Source: Sphingobium chungbukense
GTDB taxonomy: Bacteria > Pseudomonadota > Alphaproteobacteria > Sphingomonadales > Sphingomonadaceae
Assembly: GCF_001005725.1 (NCBI RefSeq)
Contig: NZ_LBIC01000001.1
Coordinates: forward strand, 522,501 to 586,500
Direction: 5' to 3'
Length of the DNA: 64,000 nucleotides
Shown here: piece after piece, positions 17,470-26,832 of the stretch
How positions within the stretch are numbered: position 1 is the stretch's first letter
Layout of the letters: every line of letters starts with the position of its first letter
The notes under the pieces: generated by a model
What the model was told of the DNA's origin: nothing
The model's database searches: none
Seen by the model: only the letters and a program-made list of their open reading frames with translations
Program-made: the position numbers and the translations under genes

Positions 17470-19896
17470 TCAATCCGTGCGCATGGCCTCCGCGACCAGC
17501 GCCTCGGCTTCGATCAGCAGCGCATCCTCCACCTCATGCTGGGCGACCTGCTCGCGGCCGATGAGGATCAACACGGGAACCGCGAGCGGGCTGACCCGGT
17601 CGAGGTCGATATGCAGCATGGTTTCGCTGGCGCGGTCGATCAGGTCGCCGAGACGGCCGACATCGGTCATCCTTGCGCGGGCGTCCGCCCAGGCGGCCTT
17701 CAGCAGCAGATGATCGGGCTGATATTTGCGCAGCACGTCGTAGATGAGGTCGGTCGAGAAAGTGACCTGCCGTCCGGTCTTGCGCTTGCCGGGATGCTGC
17801 CGCTCGATCAGGCCGGAGATCACCGCGACATCGCGGAAGGCGCGTTTGAGCAGGCTCGACTGTTCGACCCATTCGATGAATTCATGGTCGAGAATGTCGG
17901 CGGAGAAGAGGCTTTTCGGATCGCTGATCGGCTTCAACCCATAAACGGCCAGCGCATAGTCGTTGGAAACGAAGCCCATCGGCATCAGCCCCTGGGCGTC
18001 CATACGCCGGGTGAGCAGCATGCCCAGCGACTGGTGCGCATTCCAGCCCTCGAAACTGTAGCAGACCAGATAATGGCGTCCCTCATGCGGGAAGGTCTCG
18101 ATCAGGAGCTGCCCCGGTTCGGGCAGGGCGGATCGATATTTCTGCACCTCCAGCCAGTCGCGAACATCTTCCGGGAAGCGGCTCCATTGGTCGGGTTCGG
18201 CCAGGAAATGGCGCACGCGTTCGGCCAGGCGGGTGGACATGGCCATGCGGGTGCCGCCCCAGGTGGGAATGCGCGCTGGTTTCGACGTGGCGCGAACGAC
18301 GAGATCGGTCGTGTCCATCCGTACCACCTCCAGCGCGGTGCCGGAGAAGAAGAAGCAATCGCCGGGGCTGAGGGTGGCGGCGAACCCCTCCTCCACCGTG
18401 CCGAGTTTGCGGCCGTTGGCGAAGCGGACGGCCAGCGCGGGCTGGTCGACGATGATGCCGGCGTTAAGGCGATGCTGCGCGATGAATTTGGGATGGGAGA
18501 CGCGCCAAAGCCCTTTTGAGTCGGGGCCATCCGGATCATGGGTCAGCCGCTTGAAGCGATCATAGGCGCGCAGGGCATAGCCGCCGCCTTCGATGAAATG
18601 GAGGACGTTGGCAAAGGCCTCATCCGTCAGCGCGCTGTAGGGGGTGGCGGAGCGGATTTCGGCCAGCAGTCCTTCTTGGCGAAAGGGTGCGGCGCAGGCG
18701 AGCCCCATGACATGCTGAGCCAGCACGTCGAGGCTGCCGGGGCGGAAATCGTCGGCGTCGCGCTCGCCCGCCTCCACCGCGTCGAGCGCGGCGCGGGCTT
18801 CGAGATATTCGAAGCGGTTGCCGGGGATGAGGATGGCTTCGCTGGGCATGTCCAGCCGATGATTGGCGCGGCCGATGCGCTGGAGCAGGCGGGACGACCC
18901 CTTGGGTGCGCCCATCTGGATCACGCAGTCGACATTGCCCCAGTCGACGCCCAGATCGAGCGACGCAGTGGCGACCAGGGCGCGGAGTTTTCCGGCAGCC
19001 ATGGCGGCCTCGACCTTCCGGCGGGCCTCGATCGACAGGCTGCCATGGTGGATGGCGATGGGCAGGTTGGCGTCGTTGACCGACCAGAGCGACTGGAAGA
19101 TGAGTTCGGCCAGGCCCCGCGTGTTGCAGAAGACCAGTGTGGTGGCGCGGCGTTCGATCTCGGCCATCACCTGGGCAGCGGCATATTTGCCGGAGTGGCC
19201 CGACCAGGGGACCCGGCCTTCGGGGATCAGGATGGCGACGTTCGGGTCGGCGCCCGATTCGCCGATCACCGGAATGACGGCGTTGATGTCGCCATCCGGG
19301 GCAAGCCAGGCACGATAGGCGTCGACATCGGCCACGGTCGCGGACAGCGCGACGCGGCGCAACGCAGGATTGATGGTCTGGAGACGGGACAGCGAAAGGT
19401 TGAGCAGGTCGCCGCGTTTCTGGGACGCGAAGGCGTGGACTTCATCGACTATCACTGTCCGGAGATGGGCGAACATCAGGAAGCTGTCGGGATAGCTCAG
19501 CAGCAGGGACAGGGATTCCGGGGTGGTCAGCAGGATTTGCGGTGGGCGCGCGCGCTGACGGGCCTTGCGGTCGGAGGGCGTGTCGCCGGTGCGGGTTTCG
19601 ACGCGGATCGGCAGGTCCATTTCCTCGATCGGGGTGAGGAGGTTGCGGCGGACGTCGACGGCCAGCGCCTTCAGGGGCGAGACATAGAGGGTGTGCAGCC
19701 CCTCGGTCGGACTTTCGATCAGATCGGTCAGCGTCGGCAGGAAGCCCGCCAGCGTCTTGCCCGCGCCCGTCGGGGCGACGAGCAGCGCATGATTGCCAGA
19801 ACGGGCGGCGGTCAGCATGTCGCGCTGGTGGCGGCGCGGTGTCCAGCCGCGCGAGGTGAACCATTGCTCCAGTGGTTCGGGTAGGCGTTGGTTCAT
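17470..19896 (-). CDS. Lhr-type DEXH-box helicase, ligase-associated DNA-damage-response group
   Basis: 808 residues. Superfamily 2 helicase: Walker A APTGAGKTLAGFLP near residue 40, DEVH in VIVDEVHAF near 150, SAT in VALSATVAD, and motif VI QRIGRANHR near 345. The winged-helix and Lhr-specific C-terminal domains fill the rest. The length and the conserved WTPRRHQRDML start match the helicase that in many bacteria is encoded with an ATP-dependent DNA ligase, an MBL-fold exonuclease and the PdeM phosphoesterase. None of those is adjacent here; PdeM is 33 kb away. It probably unwinds DNA or DNA-RNA hybrids during repair. ATG at 19896 matches the family start; the frame stays open upstream but reads as noise. 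Confidence 0.9.
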   Translation of the reverse strand: MNQRLPEPLEQWFTSRGWTPRRHQRDMLTAARSGNHALLVAPTGAGKTLAGFLPTLTDLIESPTEGLHTLYVSPLKALAVDVRRNLLTPIEEMDLPIRVETRTGDTPSDRKARQRARPPQILLTTPESLSLLLSYPDSFLMFAHLRTVIVDEVHAFASQKRGDLLNLSLSRLQTINPALRRVALSATVADVDAYRAWLAPDGDINAVIPVIGESGADPNVAILIPEGRVPWSGHSGKYAAAQVMAEIERRATTLVFCNTRGLAELIFQSLWSVNDANLPIAIHHGSLSIEARRKVEAAMAAGKLRALVATASLDLGVDWGNVDCVIQMGAPKGSSRLLQRIGRANHRLDMPSEAILIPGNRFEYLEARAALDAVEAGERDADDFRPGSLDVLAQHVMGLACAAPFRQEGLLAEIRSATPYSALTDEAFANVLHFIEGGGYALRAYDRFKRLTHDPDGPDSKGLWRVSHPKFIAQHRLNAGIIVDQPALAVRFANGRKLGTVEEGFAATLSPGDCFFFSGTALEVVRMDTTDLVVRATSKPARIPTWGGTRMAMSTRLAERVRHFLAEPDQWSRFPEDVRDWLEVQKYRSALPEPGQLLIETFPHEGRHYLVCYSFEGWNAHQSLGMLLTRRMDAQGLMPMGFVSNDYALAVYGLKPISDPKSLFSADILDHEFIEWVEQSSLLKRAFRDVAVISGLIERQHPGKRKTGRQVTFSTDLIYDVLRKYQPDHLLLKAAWADARARMTDVGRLGDLIDRASETMLHIDLDRVSPLAVPVLILIGREQVAQHEVEDALLIEAEALVAEAMRTD

Positions 19897-20160
19897 GAGG
19901 ATGATGTAAGATAGCTGGCAGGAAAGGTCATCCTGTTCAACGCTTCGATAGGTTGAAACGCCTCGTGCTCCTGCACAGGTGGGAGAGGAGCCTGATTCCG
20001 CTCGCTGAACCGGCTCATGCTTCCGTAGAAGGACGGTAATAATGATCCACCGGTTCGGAATAAAATTACGCGACCCTCTGGCTCCTTCCCCCCGAAAGGC
20101 GTTACACTCCTCCCCATCCGAGCGGCGCAACAGATGCCGCAGACATGCAGGAGATACGCG
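19897..20160. other. 264-base intergenic region with a degenerate palindrome
   Basis: Separates the divergent helicase and PLP-enzyme genes and should hold both promoters. A degraded copy of the CGTGCTCCTGC repeat is visible near 19964. I see no SAM or other riboswitch that would be expected for a sulfur gene, and no small gene. GGAG seven bases before 20161 is the ribosome site of the next gene. Confidence 0.5.
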
Positions 20161-21486
20161 ATGACCGGCGAAACCGAAGCCGACCTCACGGGCGCGGAAC
20201 CCACGCGCAACCGCCGCCGCCCCAAGCAATCGATCATGGAGATCGAAGGCCGCAAGCTGAAACCCGCGACTTTGATGATGGGTCATGGCTATGACCCGAC
20301 CCTGTCCGAAGGATCGCTGAAGCCGCCGATCTTCCTGACTTCCACCTTTGCCTTCGAAAGCGCGGCGGCGGGCAAGCGGCATTTCGAGGGTGTGACCGGC
20401 ATCCGGCCCGGCGGCGCGGAGGGGCTGGTCTATTCCCGCTTCAACGGCCCCAATCAGGAGATTGCCGAGGACCGGCTGTCGATCTGGGAGGAGGCGGAGG
20501 ACGCGCTGCTCTTTTCCAGCGGCATGTCGGCCATTGCCACCACCCTGCTCGCCCTGGTGCAACCGGGCGATGTGATCGTGCATTCGGCGCCCCTCTATGC
20601 CGCGACCGAATCGCTCATCGGCCGCATCCTGGGCAAGTTCGGGGTGCAATGGCTCGATTTCCCGGCAGGGGCGACCGAGGAGGAGATCGGCGCGGTGATC
20701 GAGAAGGCCAGGGGGCTGGGCCGCGTGGCGCTGATCTATCTGGAGAGCCCGGCCAATCCCACCAATGTGCTGGTCGATCTGGAGGCGGTAGTCGCGCGGC
20801 GCGACTTTTTGTTCGGCAACGAAGAATATCGGCCGCCGATCGCGATCGACAATACGTTCCTGGGCCCGCTCTGGCATCATCCGCTCAGCCATGGGGCCGA
20901 CCTCGTCATCTACAGCCTCACCAAATATGCGGGCGGGCACAGCGATCTGGTCGCGGGCGGCGTGCTAGGCTCCAATATGCTGATCAACACGATCCGGCTG
21001 ATGCGCAACACCATCGGCACGATCCTCGATCCGCATTCGGCCTGGATGCTGCTGCGGTCGCTGGAAACGCTGGAACTGCGGATGAGCCGGGCGGGCGAGA
21101 ATGCGGCCAGGGTCTGCGCCTGGCTGAAGGACCAGCCCCAGGTGGAGAAGGTCGTCTATCTGGGCTTTCCGGAAACGGAGCGGCAGGCGGACATCTACCG
21201 CCGCCATTGCACCGGCGCGGGATCGACCTTCTCGCTCTACCTCAAGGGCGGTGAGGCGGAGGCCTTTGCCTTTCTGGATGCGCTGAAGATCGCCAAGCTG
21301 GCGGTGAGCCTGGGCGGAACCGAGACATTGGCGAGCCATCCGGCAGCAATGACCCATCTGTCGGTCCCGGCGGAGCGGAAGAAGGCGCTGGCGATCAGCG
21401 ACAATATGGTGCGCATCTCCATCGGCTGCGAGGATGCGGACGATCTGATCGCGGACTTCGCCCAGGCGTTGCGGGCGGCCGGATGA
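20161..21486 (+). CDS. cystathionine gamma-synthase/methionine gamma-lyase family PLP enzyme
   Basis: 441 residues. Fold-type I PLP enzyme of the Cys/Met metabolism family. The PLP Lys is in IYSLTKYAGGHSDLVAGG near residue 260; YSRFNGPNQEIAEDRLS and SSGMSAIATTLLAL near 100-125 and SLGGTETLASHPAAMTHLSV near 385 are family signatures. It has an extra charged N-terminus of about 40 residues. The family includes cystathionine gamma-synthase, gamma-lyase and sulfhydrylases, and sequence reading alone does not separate them. It overlaps the downstream dehydrogenase by four bases (ATGA). Confidence 0.88.
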   Translation: MTGETEADLTGAEPTRNRRRPKQSIMEIEGRKLKPATLMMGHGYDPTLSEGSLKPPIFLTSTFAFESAAAGKRHFEGVTGIRPGGAEGLVYSRFNGPNQEIAEDRLSIWEEAEDALLFSSGMSAIATTLLALVQPGDVIVHSAPLYAATESLIGRILGKFGVQWLDFPAGATEEEIGAVIEKARGLGRVALIYLESPANPTNVLVDLEAVVARRDFLFGNEEYRPPIAIDNTFLGPLWHHPLSHGADLVIYSLTKYAGGHSDLVAGGVLGSNMLINTIRLMRNTIGTILDPHSAWMLLRSLETLELRMSRAGENAARVCAWLKDQPQVEKVVYLGFPETERQADIYRRHCTGAGSTFSLYLKGGEAEAFAFLDALKIAKLAVSLGGTETLASHPAAMTHLSVPAERKKALAISDNMVRISIGCEDADDLIADFAQALRAAG

Positions 21487-22412
21487 GCGACCGCCCGCTG
21501 ATCCTCGTGGCGCAGCCGCATCTGGCGCCGCTGCTGGGCCTGCTCTCTCCCGAATATGACGTCATGGCCTTGTGGGAGGAGAATGGGCGCGCGCGGATGG
21601 CGGAGGCCGAAGCGCTGGTGACGGCGGGCGAGTTCCGGCTCGACCCGGCTATGCTGGAGAAGATGGAGAAGCTTCGGCTGATCGCCTGCTTCACGGTGGG
21701 CTATGATGGCGTCGACCTCGACTGGGCACGCTCGCGAGGCGTGGCCGTGACGCATGCAGGGGATGCCAATGCGGAGGATGTGGCCGACCATGCGCTGGGC
21801 CTCATCCTCGCGCATCGGCGGCGGATCGTCGTGGGCGACCGGCAGGTGCGCGAGGGCCAATGGACGGCGGGCGCGAAGATGCTGACGCGATCGATGGCGG
21901 GTGCGCGGATTGGGATCGTCGGCATGGGGAGCATCGGCGCGGCGCTGGCCGAGCGGGCCGAGATCATGCGCATGCACGTAGGATGGTGGGGACCGCGGGA
22001 GAAGCCGGAGCTGCGCTGGCCAAGGGCCGAAAGCCTGGAAGCACTGGCCAGGGACAGTGACGTCATGGTGGTCGCGGCCAAGGCCACCGAAGAGAATCGC
22101 GGGATGATCGATGCCTCGATGATGGACGCTCTGGGCGTAGCGGGCCTGCTGGTGAATGTCGCGCGGGGACAGTTGGTGGATGAGGATGCGCTGATCACCG
22201 CGTTGCGCGAAGGGCGTCTCGGCGGAGCGGCGCTGGATGTGTTCGAGAGCGAGCCTACGCCCGTGGCACGCTGGGCCGATGTGCCCAATGTGGTGCTGAC
22301 GCCGCATACGGGCGGCGCGACCTATGAAGCGGTGGGACGGATGCGGGATATGCTGGTGGCGAACCTAGGGGCCTTTTTCGCGGGAGGAGCGCTGGTTTCA
22401 CCCATTATCTGA
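21483..22412 (+). CDS. D-isomer-specific 2-hydroxyacid dehydrogenase
   Basis: 309 residues. NAD(P)-dependent reduction of 2-keto acids to D-2-hydroxyacids, or the reverse. The nucleotide motif GIVGMGSIGAAL lies near residue 143. The catalytic set is visible: Arg in NVARGQLVDEDAL near 224, Glu in DVFESEP near 255 and His in LTPHTGGAT near 275. Closest by look to glyoxylate/hydroxypyruvate reductases. The four-base overlap with the PLP-enzyme gene suggests that the two act together, for example on a keto acid released by gamma-elimination; that link is inference. Confidence 0.9.
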   Translation: MSDRPLILVAQPHLAPLLGLLSPEYDVMALWEENGRARMAEAEALVTAGEFRLDPAMLEKMEKLRLIACFTVGYDGVDLDWARSRGVAVTHAGDANAEDVADHALGLILAHRRRIVVGDRQVREGQWTAGAKMLTRSMAGARIGIVGMGSIGAALAERAEIMRMHVGWWGPREKPELRWPRAESLEALARDSDVMVVAAKATEENRGMIDASMMDALGVAGLLVNVARGQLVDEDALITALREGRLGGAALDVFESEPTPVARWADVPNVVLTPHTGGATYEAVGRMRDMLVANLGAFFAGGALVSPII

Positions 22413-22500
22413 CCCCCCCCTCCCCATGCATTGACATCGACTGGGATGGTCCGGCCGACGGCCTGGATCGGGGCCACCCCGCTCCAGAAAGGGCCGCGCC

Positions 22501-23175
22501 TCAGTTCCAATCCACCCGCGTCCACCCGCGTTCCGTCGCCAGCTTCGCCAGCGGCTTGTGCGGGTTGGAAGCGAAGGGAATGTCCGCGAACTCCAGCATG
22601 GGCGCGTCGGACACATGGTCCGAATAAGCACGGATATGCGCCTGGCTGCGGTCGATCGCCTCGGCCGCCATCCACGCCTTGATCATCCGCAGCTTGCCGG
22701 TGTCGTAGCAGTTCTCGCCCGCGATCTTCGCGCGGACATAGCGCAGGTCCTGCGAAAGATGGTCGGTCGCGATCACGGCATCGAAGCCCAGCCGCCGGGC
22801 GATCGGCTCGACATAGAGGCGGTAGGAGGCGGTGGCGAGCACCAGCCTGTAGCCGTCCGCCTTGTCCCGCGCGATCTGCGCCAGCGCGCCGGCGCGGACA
22901 TTGCGCTCCACCACCTTCGCCGCATAGCTGTCCACATGCGGCATCAGCTTCGCGCGTTCGACATTGGAACCGATCATCAGCGCCTGGTTCAGTTCCTTGA
23001 GCCGCTGGCGACTGATCAGCTTCAGCACATAGGCCAGCATCAGCAGGATCACACCCGGAAACAGCGCCAGCCGCCACGGCGCCATGCGTTTCGCGACGTG
23101 AATGAGAAAACCGGTATAGGTGCCGCTGAACGTCACCGTGCGGTCCATGTCGTAGATTGCGAGTCTGTGCGTCAT
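22501..23175 (-). CDS. HAD-IB family phosphatase with a membrane segment
   Basis: 224 residues. HAD motif I is YDMDRTVT near residue 8, where the first Asp is the nucleophile; motif II is the Thr/Ser in LVLATAS near 107; motif III is Lys plus AYSDHVSDAPML near 180. A hydrophobic stretch (LALFPGVILLMLAYVLKLI, near 35-54) in the cap region could touch the membrane. The order resembles SerB-like HAD-IB lipid or phosphoserine phosphatases. Divergent from the Mla transporter with start codons 79 bases apart, so a lipid-phosphate substrate is plausible but not shown. Confidence 0.85.
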   Translation of the reverse strand: MTHRLAIYDMDRTVTFSGTYTGFLIHVAKRMAPWRLALFPGVILLMLAYVLKLISRQRLKELNQALMIGSNVERAKLMPHVDSYAAKVVERNVRAGALAQIARDKADGYRLVLATASYRLYVEPIARRLGFDAVIATDHLSQDLRYVRAKIAGENCYDTGKLRMIKAWMAAEAIDRSQAHIRAYSDHVSDAPMLEFADIPFASNPHKPLAKLATERGWTRVDWN

Positions 23176-23253
23176 GCCATGTCCGAAACTTTTTGGGGCG
23201 CCCCTTCGTTTGACCGTGCGGATGGGCCGTTTCGGCTTGCCGTGCAACCGATA

Positions 23254-24384
23254 ATGGACCACACCACCGCCTTGATGAACAAAGCCGCTGATCTTGCTCA
23301 GGAAGTCCGCGAAGGCAGGACGGTCATTCGGCTTTCGGGTAATCTTTCCATTGCTTGCCTCAACGACCTGCCCGATCGGCTGGATGCCGTGGAAGGGCCG
23401 GTCGACACGATCGACCTGTCGGACGTGGACTATATGGACACGATCGGCGCCTGGGTGCTGCATCGTACGATCAAGCGGCTGGGCGCCCGCATCGAAAGCG
23501 ACAAATGCGATGCCGAACGGCTGATCGCGGCGGTCGGCCGCGTCGATGAGCCAGTCAACATCCGCCCGGACTATATCCCCCCCTGGCAGCGCGTCGTCGG
23601 CCAGATCGGCGAGGCGGTGGTCAATTCGGGTACGACGCTGCTGGGCCTGCTGGGTTTCTTCGGCGGTACGCTGGTGGCGACGTGGAACGTCATCCGCCAC
23701 CCCGGTCGCTTCCGCATCAATGCGGTGGTGCAGCGGTTCGAGGTGGTCGGCGTATCGGCGCTGGGCATTATCGGCCTGATGAGCTTCCTGATCGGCATCG
23801 TCATCGCGCAGCAGGGTTCGGTGCAGCTCCGCCAGTTCGGCATGGAGATGCTGACGATCAACCTGGTCGGCCGCCTCACCTTTCGCGAACTCGGCGTGCT
23901 GATGACCGCGATCATGGTCGCGGGCCGGTCCGGCTCCGCCTTCGCCGCGCAACTGGGGACGATGAAGCTGACCGAGGAGGTCGACGCCATGCGCACCATC
24001 GGCGTGTCGCCGATGGAGGCGCTGGTGCTGCCGCGCACGCTGGCGGTGGTGGTGATGATGCCGCTGCTCAGCTTCTATGCCTCGATCGTCGCGATCATCG
24101 GCGGCGGGTTCCTGTGCGCGGTGTCGCTCGACATTCCGCCCATCACCTTCGTCCAGCGGTTGCGCGAGGTGGTGCCCATCCATGACCTGTGGGTGGGGCT
24201 GATCAAGGCGCCGGTCTTCGGCGTCATCATCGCGCTGGCCGGCTGCTTCCAGGGCATGCAGGTCAAGGCCAATGCGGAGGAAGTCGGGCTGCGCACCACG
24301 TCCGCGGTGGTGCAGGCGATCTTCCTCGTCATCGTGCTCGACGCCTTTTTCGCGGTCTTCTTCACCTGGGTGGGCTGGAACTGA
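23254..24384 (+). CDS. mlaE: MlaE-type lipid transport permease with fused N-terminal STAS domain
   Basis: About 376 residues. Residues 10-100 form a STAS-like domain (LSGNLSIACLNDLPDRL, then TIDLSDVDYMDTIGAWVL), equivalent to the separate MlaB of E. coli. From about 120 on is the MlaE permease, with helices and the conserved GRLTFRELGVLMTAIMVAGRSGSAFAAQLGTMKLTEEVDAM loop split over two blocks. It forms the membrane core of an ABC system moving phospholipids between outer and inner membrane. Start uncertain: ATG 23254 or 23275; ATG 23179 would abut the divergent HAD gene. It overlaps mlaF by one base. Confidence 0.9.
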   Translation: MDHTTALMNKAADLAQEVREGRTVIRLSGNLSIACLNDLPDRLDAVEGPVDTIDLSDVDYMDTIGAWVLHRTIKRLGARIESDKCDAERLIAAVGRVDEPVNIRPDYIPPWQRVVGQIGEAVVNSGTTLLGLLGFFGGTLVATWNVIRHPGRFRINAVVQRFEVVGVSALGIIGLMSFLIGIVIAQQGSVQLRQFGMEMLTINLVGRLTFRELGVLMTAIMVAGRSGSAFAAQLGTMKLTEEVDAMRTIGVSPMEALVLPRTLAVVVMMPLLSFYASIVAIIGGGFLCAVSLDIPPITFVQRLREVVPIHDLWVGLIKAPVFGVIIALAGCFQGMQVKANAEEVGLRTTSAVVQAIFLVIVLDAFFAVFFTWVGWN

Positions 24385-25232
24385 TGGCGCCCGAAGAGGA
24401 AATCGCCGAGGAGGAAGCGCGGGTCGAAAAGGCGGTCGAGCGTGACGGCATCGCTATATCGGTCCGCAACCTCAAGAACAGCTTCGGCGAGCAGGTGGTG
24501 CATGAGGGGCTGAACCTCGACGTGCGCAAGGGCGAGATTTTGGGCGTGGTCGGCGGATCGGGCACCGGCAAGTCGGTCCTGATGCGGTCGATCATCGGCC
24601 TCCAGACCCCGGATGAGGGCGAGGTCCACGTCTTCGGGGAATCGATGATCGGCCGTCTGGATGACGAAGCGCTGGCGATCCGCAAGCGCTGGGGCGTGCT
24701 GTTCCAGGGAGGCGCGCTGTTTTCGACGCTGACGGTGGCCGAGAATGTCGAGGTGCCGATCCGCGAATATTATCCCAATATCGGCCCCAAGCTGCGCGAC
24801 GAGATCGCCGCCTACAAGATCCGCATGACCGGCCTGCCCGCCGAGGCCGGTCCCAAATATCCCGCCGAACTGTCCGGCGGCATGAAGAAGCGGGCGGGAC
24901 TGGCGCGGGCGCTGGCGCTCGATCCCGACCTGCTGTTCCTGGACGAACCCACGGCCGGGCTGGACCCGATCGGCGCGGCGGCCTTCGACGACCAGACGCG
25001 CAAATTGCAACAGACCCTGGGGCTGACCGTCTTCCTCATCACCCATGACCTCGACACGCTCTATTCCATCTGCGACCGGGTGGCGGTGCTGGCGGACAGG
25101 AAGGTGACGGCGGTCGGCACCATCGATGAGCTGCTGGCGACCGATCATCCGTGGATTCAGGAATATTTCAACGGCCCGCGCGGGCGCGCCGCGACGGCGG
25201 CGGTCGCTCGCGAGAAGGACAAGAGGCGATAG
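24384..25232 (+). CDS. mlaF: MlaF-type ABC transporter ATPase
   Basis: 282 residues. Complete ABC nucleotide-binding domain: Walker A VGGSGTGKSVLMR near residue 55, Q-loop LFQGGALFSTLT near 112, signature LSGGMKKRAGLARALA near 168 and Walker B DLLFLDEPTAGLDP near 187, followed by the switch His in LITHD. The LSGGMKKR signature is typical of Mla/Ttg2 ATPases. It powers lipid transport together with the STAS-MlaE permease upstream and MlaD downstream. ATG overlaps the permease stop (TGATG). Confidence 0.95.
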   Translation: MAPEEEIAEEEARVEKAVERDGIAISVRNLKNSFGEQVVHEGLNLDVRKGEILGVVGGSGTGKSVLMRSIIGLQTPDEGEVHVFGESMIGRLDDEALAIRKRWGVLFQGGALFSTLTVAENVEVPIREYYPNIGPKLRDEIAAYKIRMTGLPAEAGPKYPAELSGGMKKRAGLARALALDPDLLFLDEPTAGLDPIGAAAFDDQTRKLQQTLGLTVFLITHDLDTLYSICDRVAVLADRKVTAVGTIDELLATDHPWIQEYFNGPRGRAATAAVAREKDKRR

Positions 25233-25235
25233 ACT

Positions 25236-26198
25236 ATGGAAACCCGCTCCAACCATGTGCTGGTGGGCACGGTCACGCTGCTGTTGCTGGCGGCGATCAT
25301 GATCGCGGCTTTCTGGTTCTCGCGCCTCTCCCAGGGCGACAATATGGAATATGACATCTTCTTCAAACAGTCGGTCAACGGCCTCGCCAAGGGATCGAGC
25401 GTCAATTATTCGGGCGTCCCCTCTGGCCAGGTGGAGAAGATCGAACTGTGGAAGCGCGACCCGAGTTTCGTGAAGGTGCGCATTTCAGTGAAGGAAGGCA
25501 CGCCGGTCCTGCAAGGGACGACCGCGACCATCGCGGGAGTGGGCTTTACCGGCGTGTCGGAAATCGTGCTGGACGGCGCGGTCAAGGGTGCGCCGCCGAT
25601 CACCTGCCCGGCGGAAAACCCCCTCGCCTCCTGCCCCGACGGCGTGCCGGTAATCCCGACCAAGCCGGGTGCGCTCGGCGAACTGCTCAACAACGCCCCG
25701 CAATTGCTGGAACGGCTGTCGACGCTGACCGAGCGGTTGACCGAGTTGCTCAACGACAAGAATCAGCAATCGATCGCCGGCATCCTCGCCAATGTGGAGC
25801 GGATTTCCGGCTCGCTGGCCGACCGCAGCCCGGAAATCGCCGCGACCTTGGCTGAGGCCCGCATCGCCGTGCAACGGACCGGCATCGCGGCCGAGCAGAT
25901 CGGCAAGCTGGCCGCCTCCACCGACGCCATGGTCAATGATGAGGGCCGGCCGCTGCTGGCCGACCTGCGCAAGAGCATCCAGTCGGCCACCCGCAGCATC
26001 GACACGCTCGACAAGACCATCGCGGAAGCGCAGCCGGGCGTCCACGCCTTCAGCAACCAGACCATGCCGGAGGTCAACCAGTTGGTCCGCGACCTGCGCG
26101 AAATGTCGCGCTCCTTCCGCGGTGTCGCCGAAAAACTCGATCAGCAGGGCGCGGGGTCGATCGTCGGATCGCCCAAATTGCCCGATTACAAGCGATAA
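25236..26198 (+). CDS. mlaD: MlaD-type MCE domain protein
   Basis: 320 residues. One N-terminal membrane helix (VLVGTVTLLLLAAIMIAAFWF) is followed by the MCE domain at about 40-120 (YDIFFKQSVNGLAKGSSVNYSGVPSGQV) and a long helical region, as in periplasmic lipid-shuttle MCE proteins. Anchored in the inner membrane, it forms a ring or tube through which lipids pass from the MlaEF complex. Starts three bases after mlaF. The extended helical tail is longer than in E. coli MlaD and fits alphaproteobacterial versions. Confidence 0.93.
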   Translation: METRSNHVLVGTVTLLLLAAIMIAAFWFSRLSQGDNMEYDIFFKQSVNGLAKGSSVNYSGVPSGQVEKIELWKRDPSFVKVRISVKEGTPVLQGTTATIAGVGFTGVSEIVLDGAVKGAPPITCPAENPLASCPDGVPVIPTKPGALGELLNNAPQLLERLSTLTERLTELLNDKNQQSIAGILANVERISGSLADRSPEIAATLAEARIAVQRTGIAAEQIGKLAASTDAMVNDEGRPLLADLRKSIQSATRSIDTLDKTIAEAQPGVHAFSNQTMPEVNQLVRDLREMSRSFRGVAEKLDQQGAGSIVGSPKLPDYKR

Positions 26199-26208
26199 GA
26201 GGACAGCG

Positions 26209-26814
26209 ATGATGTTCCACAAGAAACTTGGCTCCGCGCTTGCCATCACCTTCCTGCTGGCGGGTTGCGTGTCCTTCGGCGGCAAGCCGCCCGAGCGGCT
26301 GCTGTCGCTGAACGCCGCGCAGAAGGTCGCGCCGGGCACGCTGCGCAGTGCCTCCTCCGGCACGGCCATCACCGTGGCCGATCCCGAGGCGCCCAAGATG
26401 CTCGATACCGTGCGGGTGCCGGTGATCACGTCGCCCACTTCGGTCGCCTATGTGACCAAGGTGCAGTGGGCCGACACGCCGCGTCACCTGTTCCAGAAGC
26501 TGCTCGCGGAGACCGTCGCCGCCACCAGCAACCGCATCGTGCTCGATCCGGGCCAATATTCGGCCGATGCGGGGCAGCGGCTGATGGGCGAACTGGTCGA
26601 TTTCGGTTTGGACGAGGCGAGCAACAGCGCGGTCGTGACCTATGACGCCATGCTTGCCGGGCCGGGCGGTACGGCGATCGCCAAGCAGCGCTTCACCGCC
26701 AGCGTACCGGTCGGCGGCAAGATCGACGCGAACAGCGTGGGTGCGCCGCTCAATGCCGCGGCGAACAAGGTGGCGGCGGATGTCGCCGCTTGGCTGGCGA
26801 CGCCGGGGCGGTAA
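26209..26814 (+). CDS. ABC-type transport auxiliary lipoprotein (PqiC-like)
   Basis: 201 residues. Lipoprotein signal with lipobox LLAGC at residues 15-19. The body (DTVRVPVITSPTSVAYVTKVQWADTPRHLFQKLL region) matches the ABC_trans_aux/PqiC family, outer-membrane lipoproteins that partner MCE systems. It follows mlaD by 10 bases with GAGGA as ribosome site, completing the permease-ATPase-MCE-lipoprotein operon. No MlaC-type soluble carrier is present, so this lipoprotein may provide the outer-membrane end. Confidence 0.88.
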   Translation: MMFHKKLGSALAITFLLAGCVSFGGKPPERLLSLNAAQKVAPGTLRSASSGTAITVADPEAPKMLDTVRVPVITSPTSVAYVTKVQWADTPRHLFQKLLAETVAATSNRIVLDPGQYSADAGQRLMGELVDFGLDEASNSAVVTYDAMLAGPGGTAIAKQRFTASVPVGGKIDANSVGAPLNAAANKVAADVAAWLATPGR

Positions 26815-26832
26815 ATGCTCTCCCTCTTCCCG

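Noticed and set aside
19897..20160. Possible SAM-II riboswitch before the Cys/Met PLP gene
   Set aside because: No conserved SAM-II or SAM/SAH core sequence or pseudoknot could be recognised.
22558..23253. Upstream extension of the MlaE frame (up to 608 codons)
   Set aside because: It runs antisense through the HAD phosphatase and has no domain match; the STAS domain begins after 23275.
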